Of a stretch of DNA of 64,000 bases, positions 45,574 through 55,524 are shown in pieces; within the stretch, counting starts at the first letter, position 1; every line of letters begins with the position of its first letter. The position numbers and the translations under genes were made by a program. The notes under the pieces were generated by a model that saw only the letters and a program-made list of their open reading frames with translations, did not search any database and was not told where the DNA came from. The stretch covers positions 124,001 to 188,000 of the forward strand of contig NZ_ATVL01000007.1 in assembly GCF_000420705.1 (NCBI RefSeq), in the 5' to 3' direction. Source of the stretch: Hymenobacter norwichensis DSM 15439. GTDB lineage: Bacteria; Bacteroidota; Bacteroidia; Cytophagales; Hymenobacteraceae.

Positions 45574-46143
45574 ATGATTATCATTCAAGACACCGTCATT
45601 TCCGACGATATCAAAGACAACTTCTTTGTCTGCAATTTGGAGGCCTGCAAGGGCGCCTGCTGCGTGGAGGGCGACCTGGGCGCGCCGCTGGAAGAAGCAG
45701 AACTGAAAATCCTGGAAGCGGAGTACCAAAACATCAAGCCGTTCCTCACCGAAATTGGCCAGCAGGCCATCGAGCAGCAGGGCCTCTACATCAAGGACTG
45801 GGAAGGCGACTACAGCACCACCACCATCAACGACCGGGAGTGTGCCTACGCCTTGTATGATGAGCGCGGCATTTTGAAGTGCGGCATCGAGCAGGCCTAC
45901 TTGGCGGGTGCTACCAGCTTCAAAAAGCCCATCAGCTGCCACCTGTACCCCATTCGTATCACCAAGTATGAAGGCTTCGAGGCGCTGAACTACGACCGGT
46001 GGGGCATTTGCAACCCGGCCTGCGCCCACGGCGCCAACCTAGGCGTGCGGATATACCAGTTCCTGAAAGACCCGCTTATCCGCAAGTACGGCGAAGGCTG
46101 GTACGGCGAGCTGGTACAGGAAATCGAGAATCCGTCGAGCTAA
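45574..46143 (+). CDS. DUF3109 family protein
   Basis: 189 residues with conserved cysteines: [50 protein letters not shown] and [10 protein letters not shown]. This is a Cys-cluster pattern shared with YkgJ-type zinc- or iron-binding proteins and common in Bacteroidota. No enzyme function is known to me. I chose the ATG at 45574 ([20 protein letters not shown]), which is 5 codons into a longer frame. Confidence 0.87.
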   Translation: MIIIQDTVISDDIKDNFFVCNLEACKGACCVEGDLGAPLEEAELKILEAEYQNIKPFLTEIGQQAIEQQGLYIKDWEGDYSTTTINDRECAYALYDERGILKCGIEQAYLAGATSFKKPISCHLYPIRITKYEGFEALNYDRWGICNPACAHGANLGVRIYQFLKDPLIRKYGEGWYGELVQEIENPSS

Positions 46144-46151
46144 TACACAAA

Positions 46152-46193
46152 GAAGCCCAGCGCGCAGAACAAATCTGCTGGCCGCTGGGCTTC
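46152..46193. terminator. Terminator shared by DUF3109 gene and porin gene
   Basis: An 11-bp perfect stem (46152-46162 with 46183-46193) lies between two convergent genes. Confidence 0.82.
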
Positions 46194-46243
46194 GGGGATG
46201 GGGAACTAGGTCGGGCTGCCACTACTGGCGGCCCGATTTTGCT

Positions 46244-47716
46244 TTACAGAATCACTTGCAGCTGCATCGTGACTTCGGGGCGGTAGTTGACGTTGTTCAC
46301 GTCGTTGAAATCGGGGCGGGCGCGGTAGTTGAGCGTCACTTTGGCTTGGTGACCGTCGAGCAGCACATTCACCCCGCCGTCCATAATGTGCACGTCCTGA
46401 ATGCCGCCAACTTCGCGGCGCAGCCCCTCGTAGCGGCCATGGATGTATGACACATAAGGCTGCAAGCGCACCTTGGGGCCTAGCAACCGGCGGGGGAGTA
46501 AAAAGCCGGTCTGAATGGTTTGGGCCGTGCCCGTGCCTACCACCGGTACTGAGTTGCCGCGTAGCGCCGCCGAGCCGGAGCCGGGGTTGAGGGTGCCGCC
46601 GTAGCGCACGTAGTTCGGGCCCATGTTGTACTTGTAAAGCGCCGTGTACACCGTAAAGGCGGTTTGGTTGCGGGCAGAGGTATCCACGGGCGTATCGAAA
46701 AATAAGTCGGCTGACAAGACGCTCAAATCGTGCTTGGCGTACGGAACGTCCCAGGCGCCAGCCGTGGTGGTGGGTAGGGGCGAAGGGGCGGCTTGCGAAC
46801 GGGAGTACATGCCGTCGGCGTAGTACAGGAAGCCGGTGCCGAGGTTGAATACTCGGCGCGCACCTAGGTAGTTGCCCACCGCAAACGGCACGAGGTTCAG
46901 CTCTTTATCCAGGAACTCCCAATCGAAGTAGCCTTGCAGTATTTTGCCGCGGCTGCGCGGGTTGAACTGGGCCACGTTGGTAGCCAGCGTAGCCGGCGAG
47001 CTGGTCACGTTGTTGCGAAACGCATCGTTCACCGACAAGCGGTAGTCGAAGTTGCCGACCCGGCCTCTGGTATAGACGCCCAAGCCCCGGCCGGTCTGGT
47101 CGATGGCATCAATGACTGGCGACTGGGTACCGGGCACGTCCAGCGTTATCAGCGAGAAAGCCGCAAAGCTGGTTTGGCGCGAGATGCCGTTGTAGTAGTG
47201 CAAGCCACCACCGGCACTCATATACTTGTTCACTTTGTACTCCACCAGCGCATCGTGGAGGTAGAACTGGGGCTTTTTGCCGGGGCCGGTAGGCTCGCCG
47301 GGCGCACCACCCGAGATAGTGCTTTGTCCGTTGATGCCCAGTTGGGTAATCACCAGAAAGCGCGGATTCAGCTGCGAAACCAGCAGCACCCGGGAGCGGC
47401 GCAAGCCAAAATCAACCTGGTCGGGGGTGGCTTCCTCGGTGGCCGACACGGTGCCGGTATTGTTCTCGTTGTAGCGCACCCACAACTGGTGGGCCGTCAT
47501 GATGCGCACGTACTTCGACCCGTCGGGCGAAATATTGATTTTCATGCCCCCCGCGTACGGAGTGGATTTGGTGGGCGCGGGATTGGTCTGGGGTAAGCTG
47601 ATCGGGGCCGGATCGGGGGCGCGGCCGGTGGTGGGCGGTGCTACCACTTGGGCCTGAGCGGTGGCAACGGCCAAAGCCGTGCCTGCCGTCAGCAAACAGC
47701 GTAACAGATTAGTCAT
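46244..47716 (-). CDS. Outer-membrane porin of OprO/OprP type
   Basis: 490 residues from the ATG at 47716, which begins a signal peptide (MTNLLRCLLTAGTALAVATA, cleavage near AQAQ). The frame extends upstream to 47866, but that part lacks any signal. The mature part has porin-like strands: GMKINISPDGSKYVRIMTAH, VDFGLRRSRVLLVSQLNPRF and QGYFDWEFLDKELN, ending VTMQLQVIL. It probably lets small anionic solutes cross the outer membrane. The neighbouring dctA and kgtP genes suggest organic acids. Confidence 0.82.
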   Translation of the reverse strand: MTNLLRCLLTAGTALAVATAQAQVVAPPTTGRAPDPAPISLPQTNPAPTKSTPYAGGMKINISPDGSKYVRIMTAHQLWVRYNENNTGTVSATEEATPDQVDFGLRRSRVLLVSQLNPRFLVITQLGINGQSTISGGAPGEPTGPGKKPQFYLHDALVEYKVNKYMSAGGGLHYYNGISRQTSFAAFSLITLDVPGTQSPVIDAIDQTGRGLGVYTRGRVGNFDYRLSVNDAFRNNVTSSPATLATNVAQFNPRSRGKILQGYFDWEFLDKELNLVPFAVGNYLGARRVFNLGTGFLYYADGMYSRSQAAPSPLPTTTAGAWDVPYAKHDLSVLSADLFFDTPVDTSARNQTAFTVYTALYKYNMGPNYVRYGGTLNPGSGSAALRGNSVPVVGTGTAQTIQTGFLLPRRLLGPKVRLQPYVSYIHGRYEGLRREVGGIQDVHIMDGGVNVLLDGHQAKVTLNYRARPDFNDVNNVNYRPEVTMQLQVIL

Positions 47717-47881
47717 CAGGAAGGGAGCGAGGAAGTGGGAGTTTGGTAGAGAGCAAGGCTGCGCCTGCATTCCCAGCTGAGCTGGGAAGAAACAGAAGAT
47801 ATGCAGCAAGGAAAAGGCAGTGGTGGTAGGTCCGCCGAAAGCGTGGCCGACTGGGTTGCCAGCCACGCTTTCCGTTAGAAT

Positions 47882-49249
47882 CTAGCTCTTTACGGCTACC
47901 ATGGGTACTTCCTGGCGCGACTGCTCGGGCACTTCCACGCGGGGCAGCATCGAGACGGGTTCGGGCGCCAGTTCCTCGGGTACCGATTTGCCAGCCAAGG
48001 CCAACTGGTGGCGGTTTTCGTCGAATTCGCCCTCGCTCTTGGCTACTACTAAGGTGGCTACACCGTTGCCGATGACGTTGGTAATGGCCCGTGCTTCACT
48101 CATGAACCGGTCAACACCCAATAGCAACGCCACGCTTTCCACCGGAATAACGTTGGTGGCAGCCAGCGTAGAAGCCAGCACGATAAAGCCCGACCCCGTA
48201 ACGCCAGCGGCGCCTTTGCTGGTCACAATCAGGATGGCAATGAGGCTGAGCTGCTGGGTGAGGGAAAGCGGGATGTTGAAGGCCTGCGCCAGGAAAATAA
48301 CCGCAATGGACAGGTAGATGCTCGTGCCATCGAGGTTAAAGGAGTAGCCCGTCGGAATCACGAGGCCCGCTACCGAGCGGGAGCAGCCGTAGCGCTCCAT
48401 CTTGTCGATCATGCGCGGCAAAGCCGATTCCGACGAGGACGTGCCCAGCACCAGCAGAATTTCTTCCTTGATAAAGCGCAAATACGGACCCAACCGCAGC
48501 TTGTAGTAGCGCAAAATCAGGTTCAGGACCACGAAAACGAACAAGAACATGGTGGCATACACCACCAGCATGAGTTTGCCCAACGGCAGCAGCGTGGCAA
48601 TGCCGTACTTCCCAATCGTGAAAGCCATGCCCCCAAACGCGCCCAACGGCGCCAGTTTCATCACCATTGCCAGCACCCCAAACATAGCGTGCGACAACCG
48701 GTCAAACGTCTTCACCAATGGCTGGGCCGTTTCACCCATGCGGTTGAGCGCCAGCCCGAACAGCACCGAAAACAGCAGCACTTGCAGGATGTCGCCTTTG
48801 GCAAACGCGCCTACCACGTTGTCGGGCACTATATGGGTGAAGAACTCCACCCAGTTCATTTCGCCGGCCTGCGACGTGAACTTGGCTGCTTCTTCGGCCT
48901 TCTTGGAGTCTTGCATAACGGCCTGAGCCGTTTCCTGCACTCCGGCGCCGGGCTGGGTCAGATTGGCCACAATAATGCCAATTGCCAGCGCCAGCGTGGT
49001 CACCACTTCAAAGTACAACAGGGCTTTGCCGCCCACCCGGCCCACTTTTTTCATGCTGCCCATGCCGGCAATACCCAGCACCACGGTCAGGAAGATGATG
49101 GGCGTAATCAGCATTTTGATGAGGCTGATAAACGTATCGGCAATGGGCTTGAGCGACGCCCCGAAAGCGGGAAACAGCGCACCAACCGCCACGCCCAGGG
49201 CAATGGCCGTCAGAACCTGCACTGTCAGGTTGGAAAACATTCTTTTCAT
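47882..49249 (-). CDS. dctA: C4-dicarboxylate:cation symporter
   Basis: 455 residues of the DAACS family. Key motifs are [40 protein letters not shown] (the serine-rich re-entrant loop), [36 protein letters not shown] and [20 protein letters not shown]. The last closely matches DctA rather than the glutamate carrier GltP. It imports succinate, fumarate and malate with protons or sodium. The gene is flanked by the porin and kgtP on the same strand. Confidence 0.9.
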   Translation of the reverse strand: MKRMFSNLTVQVLTAIALGVAVGALFPAFGASLKPIADTFISLIKMLITPIIFLTVVLGIAGMGSMKKVGRVGGKALLYFEVVTTLALAIGIIVANLTQPGAGVQETAQAVMQDSKKAEEAAKFTSQAGEMNWVEFFTHIVPDNVVGAFAKGDILQVLLFSVLFGLALNRMGETAQPLVKTFDRLSHAMFGVLAMVMKLAPLGAFGGMAFTIGKYGIATLLPLGKLMLVVYATMFLFVFVVLNLILRYYKLRLGPYLRFIKEEILLVLGTSSSESALPRMIDKMERYGCSRSVAGLVIPTGYSFNLDGTSIYLSIAVIFLAQAFNIPLSLTQQLSLIAILIVTSKGAAGVTGSGFIVLASTLAATNVIPVESVALLLGVDRFMSEARAITNVIGNGVATLVVAKSEGEFDENRHQLALAGKSVPEELAPEPVSMLPRVEVPEQSRQEVPMVAVKS

Positions 49250-49377
49250 GGGAGGGAGGGAAGAAGTGGTGGGAGATTTCCGGCGGAAGCGTCGGACAGC
49301 AAAGGCAAGCAGCGGCCCGCTAACTTCCGCAGAAACGGCGTGCTAGTAGAACCAAACGGGAAAAGCAGCCGCAATGG

Positions 49378-50730
49378 CTAGGGAATATGGTCCGCATCGA
49401 GGCGGGAAGTGTTTTTGGTTTCCGGCATGCGCAGAAAAACCAGAAACGAAATGGCAATGCACCCAGCTATGTACCAGTAGAAGTACGATTCGTGGCCGTG
49501 GCCCTTGAACCAGAGGGCAATGTACTCAGCCGTGCCCCCGAATACGGCCACCGTAAGGGCGTGCGGCAGCCCGATGCCCAGCGCCCGGATTTCCACCGGA
49601 AACAGCTCGGCCTTCACTACGGCATTAATGGCGCTGTAACCACTCACGATGGTAAGGGCCACCATAAGCAGCGGCAGCGCCACCCACGGGTTGGTGGTGT
49701 CACTCAGGGCCGTGAGCAGCGGCACGGTACCCACGGCGCCCAGCAGCCCGAAGGCCAGCAGTAGCGGCCGGCGGCCAATTTTGTCGGACCAACTCCCGAA
49801 CAGGGGTTGCAGGGCGGCAAAGAAAATCAGCGACAAAAAGCAAACGTTGGTGGCCGTGGCTTTGGCCATATGCGCGGTGTTCACTAAGAACTTCAGCATG
49901 TAGGCCGTGAACGTGTAAAAGGCCAGCGTGCCACCCATGGTAAGGCCGACCACCGTTAGTACTGCCCGGGGGTGTTGCCGCAGCACCCGTAAGCTGCCGC
50001 GCTGTTCTTCGGGCGTTTCCCGCTGGGCTGCAAATGCGGTAGTTTCATCTAGGTTCTGGCGCAGATACAGGGCCACAATCGAGAAAACCGCACCTAGCAC
50101 AAACGGAATGCGCCAGCCCCAGGCCAGTAGTTGCGCCTCAGTGAGCAGCACGTTTTGGAGCACCAGCTGAATCCCGAGGGCCAGTAGCTGCGCACTAATC
50201 AAAGTGAAGTACAGCACGCTGGAGTAGAAGCCACGCCGGCCGCGGGTGGCCATTTCGCTGAAGTACGTGGCCGATACGCCGTACTCGCCGCCTACGCTCA
50301 GGCCTTGCAGCAGCCGGGCCGTGAGCAGCATTACCGGGGCCACAATGCCCACGGTCTGGTAAGTAGGAGTGAGCGAAATCAGCAACGAGCCCAACGACAT
50401 CAGCAGCACCGACAGAGTCATGGACTGCTTGCGGCCCACCTTGTCGGCAATGCGCCCGAACATCCAGCCACCAATGGGGCGCATCAGAAAGCCAAGGGCG
50501 AAGATGCCCGCCGTTTGCAGTAGCTGGGCGGTGGTATCGTCGGAGGGAAAGAACGAGGCCGAGAAATACAGGGAAAACGCCGAGAAGACGTACCAATCGT
50601 ACCACTCCACCAAGTTGCCCACCGACCCGCTGAAGATGGCTTTGAGCCGCCGCCGGGAAATCTTTTCCACGCCGCCGGCCTGCTCCGTTGCGGAGTAGGA
50701 AGTAGGCGCTATGGAAACGATTGGGGCCAT
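49378..50730 (-). CDS. kgtP: MFS 2-oxoglutarate permease, KgtP-like
   Basis: 450 residues, 12 membrane segments, MFS metabolite:proton symporter. GNLVEWYDWYVFSAFSLYF, TTAQLLQTAGIFALGFLMRP and RLLQGLSVGGEYGVSATYFS follow E. coli KgtP nearly residue by residue, and the match continues to the end (KAELFPVEIRALGIGLPHAL). The substrate is most likely 2-oxoglutarate; other organic acids such as shikimate or citrate are possible relatives. It sits between dctA and the two-component system. Confidence 0.88.
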   Translation of the reverse strand: MAPIVSIAPTSYSATEQAGGVEKISRRRLKAIFSGSVGNLVEWYDWYVFSAFSLYFSASFFPSDDTTAQLLQTAGIFALGFLMRPIGGWMFGRIADKVGRKQSMTLSVLLMSLGSLLISLTPTYQTVGIVAPVMLLTARLLQGLSVGGEYGVSATYFSEMATRGRRGFYSSVLYFTLISAQLLALGIQLVLQNVLLTEAQLLAWGWRIPFVLGAVFSIVALYLRQNLDETTAFAAQRETPEEQRGSLRVLRQHPRAVLTVVGLTMGGTLAFYTFTAYMLKFLVNTAHMAKATATNVCFLSLIFFAALQPLFGSWSDKIGRRPLLLAFGLLGAVGTVPLLTALSDTTNPWVALPLLMVALTIVSGYSAINAVVKAELFPVEIRALGIGLPHALTVAVFGGTAEYIALWFKGHGHESYFYWYIAGCIAISFLVFLRMPETKNTSRLDADHIP

Positions 50731-50900
50731 GAGCAGAAGGGAACGGGTAAATCTGGTGGCTAATACAAGTGAGTAGTTACTTACTATGCTGTGCTCTACA
50801 AATGAATAACCTGATTTTGAAGAAATTTCAAAGGAAAATTAACGTAGGCATGAAGTTTTGCCTTTAGCCACGAATTATTTGGCTACGTCCGGCTTTGGTG

Positions 50901-52175
50901 CTACACAACCGGCGCGGCAAATACCACCCGGATGGTATGCCACCCCTCGGCGTAAGCATACTCCACCTGATGCCCGTATAGCTCGCCAATCCGCTTTACA
51001 ATGGCCAGCCCAATCCCAATGGAGTCTAGTGCGGCATTGCCTTTCTTGAAGCGCCCGAACAGCTCACTCACCGGCACCGATGGCGCATTACCGGTATTGC
51101 GCAGCACAAATTCGGTGGGGGAGAGTAGCGCGTGAATCTCACCGCCCGACAAGTTGTGCCGAATGGCGTTGCTAAACAGGTTGTTGAGGAGCAGTTGAGC
51201 TAGGGCGGCATCCAGCGGCACGCGCACCTCGGGCGCCAGTTGCAAAGTGGTGCGCAAGCCCTTCATTTCTGCCAGATCGGCAAAGGCTGCTTCGGTGGCC
51301 GCCACCAACTCGCTCATATCGGTGAGCGTAGCCGGCTGCGACTCGAAGTTCTCCAGCTTGGCTAGCAACGTCAAGGACTGGTTGATTTTGGCTAGCCGCT
51401 CCAGCTCGTCGTGCATGGCTGTGAGCATGAGCAACTGCTTTTCCGACAGGTCGGAATCCATGAGCAACTCAATCTTGGCCTTGATACTGGCAATGGGCGT
51501 TTGCAGTTCGTGCGAGGCGTTTTCCGAAAATTCCTTCAGGCCCTGATAGTCACTCTGGGCGCGGGTGGTCATGGTCACCAGAAAGTCGCTGAGCACGTTG
51601 AATTCGGCGGTACGGCTGGGCTCAAGAACCAGTGTGGTCGGCTGGCCGAGCTGGAACCGTTGAATCCCACGCAAAATGGCGTTGAACGGCTTGAGAATCC
51701 GCCAGGAAATCACCTCGCTCAGAATAACCACCAAGGCCAGCAAAAACACGAACGTCCAGGCAAAGACCAGCACCAAACCCGTCAGATACACGTCACTGGG
51801 CTCAATTACTACGGCTTTGCTGGTAATCCAGAAACGCTGCCCGCGCACCAACGGATAAGTGGTCAGGCGCACCACGCTCACCGTGGATTGCAGGCTAGCG
51901 TCCCACTCGTCGCGCACCTGCACCAGCTGTGCGTGCCGGGTGGTATCGGTTGGCGCCGCCCGGCGCACGACTACGTGGGTGCGGGCCGGATGCCGGGAAT
52001 AGTCGCGGCCACTGCTCAGCTGCGCCGTTACTACATCATTCAGGTGTTTGAGTTTGCCAATTGTAGCCTGCGTGACGCTCCTGGACAAGGCCGCGTACAC
52101 AATAGCAAAGCCAATGGACAGCACGCAGAAGCTGATAACCGCGTAGGCGATGGTGTAGCGGTAGTTGAGCTTCAC
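50901..52175 (-). CDS. Sensor histidine kinase
   Basis: 424 residues. Two membrane segments (about 7-30 and 130-153) bracket a small periplasmic domain of about 95 residues. The phospho-accepting His222 is in ENASHELQTPIASIKAKIEL. The ATPase N-box is LLLNNLFSNAIRHNL and the later box is GRFKKGNAALDSIGIGLAIV. The GTG start shares a base with the stop of the response-regulator gene, so the two are coupled. Its position next to kgtP and dctA suggests sensing of organic acids, but the input domain is unrecognised. Confidence 0.9.
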   Translation of the reverse strand: MKLNYRYTIAYAVISFCVLSIGFAIVYAALSRSVTQATIGKLKHLNDVVTAQLSSGRDYSRHPARTHVVVRRAAPTDTTRHAQLVQVRDEWDASLQSTVSVVRLTTYPLVRGQRFWITSKAVVIEPSDVYLTGLVLVFAWTFVFLLALVVILSEVISWRILKPFNAILRGIQRFQLGQPTTLVLEPSRTAEFNVLSDFLVTMTTRAQSDYQGLKEFSENASHELQTPIASIKAKIELLMDSDLSEKQLLMLTAMHDELERLAKINQSLTLLAKLENFESQPATLTDMSELVAATEAAFADLAEMKGLRTTLQLAPEVRVPLDAALAQLLLNNLFSNAIRHNLSGGEIHALLSPTEFVLRNTGNAPSVPVSELFGRFKKGNAALDSIGIGLAIVKRIGELYGHQVEYAYAEGWHTIRVVFAAPVV

Positions 52176-52855
52176 TAGTCGCCGGCGTTTAGCTTATAGC
52201 CCAGGCCGTACACGGTGCTGATGTAGTCCTTGCCGCCGGCATCGGTAATTTTCTTGCGCAGGTTTTTTACGTGCTGATACACAAAATCCACGCTGTCGAG
52301 GTTGTCGGTGTAGTCGCCCCAGAGGTGAGCCGCAATGGCTTGGCGCGTGAGCATGCGGCCCTTGTTGTTGATGAAATAGAGCAACAAGTTGGTTTCCTTG
52401 CGGGTGAGGGTCAGCAGCTTGCCTTTCACCCGGCACTCCATTGATTCCATATCGGCCGTGAGGTCCTGGAACGTTAGCACGTTGTTTTTGTGCGGACTGC
52501 GGCGCCGCATAATGGCCTTAATACGGGCATGTAGTTCAGGCAACGGAAACGGCTTGGTGATGTAGTCGTCGGCGCCCTCGCTGAGGCCGGTGAGCTTGAA
52601 ATCTAGCGCGTTTTGGGCCGAAATGATAATGACGCTGCTTTCCACCCCGTCTTTGCGCAACAGTTTCAGCAGGTTAATGCCGTTGCCGTCGGGCAGCATA
52701 ATGTCCAGCAGTACCACGTCGTACGTGAACAAAATTAGCTTTTCCCGCGCCTCATCAAATGTGGCCGCCACCTCGCAGATGTAGTGTTCTTGCGTGAGGT
52801 AACTAGCAATGCTCTTGGCCAACTCCGGATGGTCTTCAACTAACAGGATTTTCAT
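52175..52855 (-). CDS. OmpR-family response regulator
   Basis: 226 residues. The receiver has an acidic pair (Glu7, Asp8), phosphoacceptor Asp51 (VVLLDIMLPDGNG) and Lys in DYITKPFPL. The DNA-binding winged helix follows: KLLTLTRKETNLLLYFINNK and STVYGLGYKL. It is the first gene of the pair with the kinase downstream and likely controls the dctA/kgtP/porin genes. That target assignment is inference from position. Confidence 0.92.
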   Translation of the reverse strand: MKILLVEDHPELAKSIASYLTQEHYICEVAATFDEAREKLILFTYDVVLLDIMLPDGNGINLLKLLRKDGVESSVIIISAQNALDFKLTGLSEGADDYITKPFPLPELHARIKAIMRRRSPHKNNVLTFQDLTADMESMECRVKGKLLTLTRKETNLLLYFINNKGRMLTRQAIAAHLWGDYTDNLDSVDFVYQHVKNLRKKITDAGGKDYISTVYGLGYKLNAGD

Positions 52856-52983
52856 GGCAACCAGATGAGCCGGAACGAGGCGGGTGAGAAGTACTCTACC
52901 AAGGTGTAAAGGCGGGTATAGTCGAGTGGAGTTAGTATATAGTCTTGTATTCTTAAAAATGAATTCAACTCTGATTGAAAGAT

Positions 52984-53475
52984 ATGGAAACAGTTTATGT
53001 AGACGGGATAGTGACTGACGAAGAAATAAAGGAAATAATTGTTAGCCTCTTCCCCAATCTATCTCCATTTCGATGGAATTTATTCGATGGAGAAGAAGAG
53101 CCGAAAGGATTTGATTCAAGTAATTTGAAGCATGTGTTTTTTGCTACATCAGTTGCCAAAGATTCAATTGAATTCAACCTGAAAATCTGGTTTTTCATGA
53201 ATCAATCTGCTCATACTGATGAGCGGGAGAAACTTATTGCAAAAACTCTATCAGCAAAATATCACTTGCGTACGCTGGTGCCATTCACGCACCCAGAACA
53301 ACCCTTAGACCCTTATTATGATATAGTCTTTATTGATGGTATTAGCTTCTTAGGAGACGACTCTCAATTTGAATTTGATAGCGAAGATGGGAACAAAGGA
53401 GTCGTGAAAATTCTACGCCCTTACGAACTGCCAGTTCTACACTTTGATGGAGTAGGCAATCTGCGATACATGTAA
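52984..53475 (+). CDS. AT-rich hypothetical protein
   Basis: 163 residues, acidic and without signal or membrane segment. I do not recognise the family. Composition is clearly more AT-rich than the flanking genes (METVYVDGIVTDEEIKEIIV; ILRPYELPVLHFDGVGNLRY). I prefer the ATG at 52984 to the TTG at 52975. The stop codon overlaps the left arm of a long hairpin shared with accC. It may be a recent arrival. Confidence 0.65.
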   Translation: METVYVDGIVTDEEIKEIIVSLFPNLSPFRWNLFDGEEEPKGFDSSNLKHVFFATSVAKDSIEFNLKIWFFMNQSAHTDEREKLIAKTLSAKYHLRTLVPFTHPEQPLDPYYDIVFIDGISFLGDDSQFEFDSEDGNKGVVKILRPYELPVLHFDGVGNLRYM

Positions 53476-53548
53476 TATACATGAGTATAAAAGCGAAACG
53501 CCCCGCTTGAATTGTGCGAGGCGTTTTGCTTTTATACTCATGTATATT
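53474..53548. terminator. 33-bp near-perfect hairpin between convergent genes
   Basis: The arms 53474-53506 and 53516-53548 differ at only two positions. The hairpin fills the whole gap between the AT-rich hypothetical gene and accC, and starts inside the stop codon of the former. Confidence 0.85.
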
Positions 53549-53549
53549 C

Positions 53550-54896
53550 CTACAGCTCCGAAAAGTCGAACGACGTTTCCAGAAACTTGGTGGTGAAGTC
53601 GCCTTCCTGGAAGCTCTTATTATCCATAAGAGCCAAGTGGAACGGAATGGTAGTTTTCACACCTTCTACTACAAACTCGCTGAGGGCGCGCTTCATCTTC
53701 ACGATGCACTCCTGCCGGGTTTGCGCCACGGTAATGAGCTTGGCAATCATCGAATCGTAGTTCGAAGGGATGGTGTAGCCCGCGTACACGTGCGTATCTA
53801 CCCGCACGCCGTGGCCGCCGGGGATGTGCAGCGTAGTGATTTTGCCGGGAGAAGGACGGAAGTCCTTGGTGGGGTCCTCGGCGTTGATGCGGCACTCCAT
53901 GGCGTGCATCTTGGGGTAATAGTTGTCGCCGGAAATCGGGATGCCTGCGGCTACCTTGATCTGCTCCTTAATGAGGTCGTAGTTCACGATTTCCTCGGTC
54001 ACGGGGTGCTCCACCTGAATACGGGTGTTCATCTCCATGAAGTAGAAGTCGCGGTTTTTGTCCACTAGAAACTCGATGGTACCCACGCCTTCATAGCCAA
54101 TGGCTGAAGCACCCGCTACGGCCGCCGCGCCCATCCGCTCACGTAGTTTTTCCGTCATGAACGGCGAAGGGGCCTCTTCCACTAGCTTCTGGTGCCGGCG
54201 CTGAATCGAGCAGTCGCGCTCCGAAAGGTGGCACACCCGGCCGAACTGGTCGCCGCACACTTGGATTTCGATGTGGCGGGGCTCCTCCACAAACTTCTCC
54301 AAGTACACGCCATCGTTACCGAAAGCGGCTTTGGCTTCGGTACGGGCATCGTTCCAGGCCTTCTCGAAGTCATCTTCAGTGGGGATGATGCGCATGCCGC
54401 GGCCACCACCACCAGCCGTAGCTTTCAGGATAACCGGGTACTTGATTTTAGCGGCCACTTTCTTGCCCTGTTCCACCGAATCAAGCAAGCCAACCGAACC
54501 CGGAATGCAGGGTACGCCGGCTTTAATCATAGTGGCTTTGGCCGAAGCCTTGTCGCCCATCTGGTTGATCATCTCGGGCGAAGCCCCGATGAACTTGATG
54601 CCGTTTTCCTGGCACACCCGCGAAAATTCCGCGTTTTCGCTCAGGAAACCGTAGCCCGGATGAATGGCGTCGGCATTGGTTATTTCAGCCGCGGCAATCA
54701 GCGTGGGAATGCTGAGGTAGGATTGCGACGATGGGGGCGGCCCGATGCACACAGCTTCGTCGGCGAAGCGCACATGCAGGCTTTCCTTGTCGGCAGTCGA
54801 ATAAACGGCCACCGTTTTGATGCCCATTTCCTTGCAGGTCCGGATGATGCGCAGTGCAATTTCTCCCCGGTTGGCAATCAGTATTTTCTTGAACAT
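53550..54896 (-). CDS. accC: Acetyl-CoA carboxylase, biotin carboxylase subunit
   Basis: 448 residues, ATP-grasp fold. It carboxylates the biotin of AccB, the first half-reaction of malonyl-CoA synthesis. Motifs are [20 protein letters not shown], the glycine loop [31 protein letters not shown] and [15 protein letters not shown]. It lies downstream of accB on the same strand with a repeat-filled gap of 120 bases. Confidence 0.96.
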   Translation of the reverse strand: MFKKILIANRGEIALRIIRTCKEMGIKTVAVYSTADKESLHVRFADEAVCIGPPPSSQSYLSIPTLIAAAEITNADAIHPGYGFLSENAEFSRVCQENGIKFIGASPEMINQMGDKASAKATMIKAGVPCIPGSVGLLDSVEQGKKVAAKIKYPVILKATAGGGGRGMRIIPTEDDFEKAWNDARTEAKAAFGNDGVYLEKFVEEPRHIEIQVCGDQFGRVCHLSERDCSIQRRHQKLVEEAPSPFMTEKLRERMGAAAVAGASAIGYEGVGTIEFLVDKNRDFYFMEMNTRIQVEHPVTEEIVNYDLIKEQIKVAAGIPISGDNYYPKMHAMECRINAEDPTKDFRPSPGKITTLHIPGGHGVRVDTHVYAGYTIPSNYDSMIAKLITVAQTRQECIVKMKRALSEFVVEGVKTTIPFHLALMDNKSFQEGDFTTKFLETSFDFSEL

Positions 54897-54900
54897 GTGG

Positions 54901-55010
54901 GTCTTGGGGGCTTAAGAACTTGGGGTCTTGGAAAAAAGAGAAGGGTCTTGCGGACTCAGGGTTGGCTTCAGCGAAACCAAGACCCTAAGACCCCAAGACC
55001 CCAAGACCCC
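54901..55010. repeat. Tandem and inverted AAGACCCC repeats between accB and accC
   Basis: Copies of GGGGTCTT lie on the left (54901-54955), and copies of its complement AAGACCCC on the right (54977-55010), so the gap can fold on itself. The right side reads as near-tandem 8-base units. Confidence 0.8.
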
Positions 55011-55016
55011 AATTAA

Positions 55017-55499
55017 TTACATGGGCTCAATCAGGAACAGCGGCTGGTCGTACTCCACTGGCGAGGCATTCTCCACCATGGCTTTCACCACCCGGCCCGA
55101 TTGCTCCGCTTCGATTTCGTTGAAGAGCTTCATGGCCTCAATGATGCAAATCACCTGGCCTTTTTCCACCAAATCACCTACCTGCACGAACGCAGGCGTT
55201 TCGGGGCTGCTGCTGCGGTAGAACGTGCCAATCATCGGCGACTTCAAGGGTACATAATTGTCGGCTGCGGGTGCGGCAGGCGCGGCGGCGGCAACTGGTG
55301 CTGCTGGCGTAGCAACCGGGGCCGGTGCAGCCGCTGGGGCTGGGGCCGCTGGCGCAGCCTGCGACGACATGCTCACCACCGGCTTGTAGCTGGGCTCGCG
55401 CTGCACGGAGATTTTAAACTCCTCCGTTTCGATGTTGACTTTGTTGAGGCCCGACTTCGCAATGAAGTCGATTAGTTCCTGAAGTTCCTTGGCTTTCAT
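55017..55499 (-). CDS. accB: Acetyl-CoA carboxylase biotin carboxyl carrier protein
   Basis: 160 residues from the ATG at 55499 (MKAKELQELIDFIAKSGLNK), the classical AccB start. A longer frame begins upstream but overlaps efp. The middle is a long Ala/Pro-rich linker. The C-terminal biotinyl domain has the acceptor Lys124 in IIEAMKLFNEIEAE. It starts 25 bases after the efp stop, so efp and accB are probably one operon. Confidence 0.95.
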   Translation of the reverse strand: MKAKELQELIDFIAKSGLNKVNIETEEFKISVQREPSYKPVVSMSSQAAPAAPAPAAAPAPVATPAAPVAAAAPAAPAADNYVPLKSPMIGTFYRSSSPETPAFVQVGDLVEKGQVICIIEAMKLFNEIEAEQSGRVVKAMVENASPVEYDQPLFLIEPM

Positions 55500-55524
55500 G
55501 GCGGCAGTGGGCTTGCTGGGGTGC

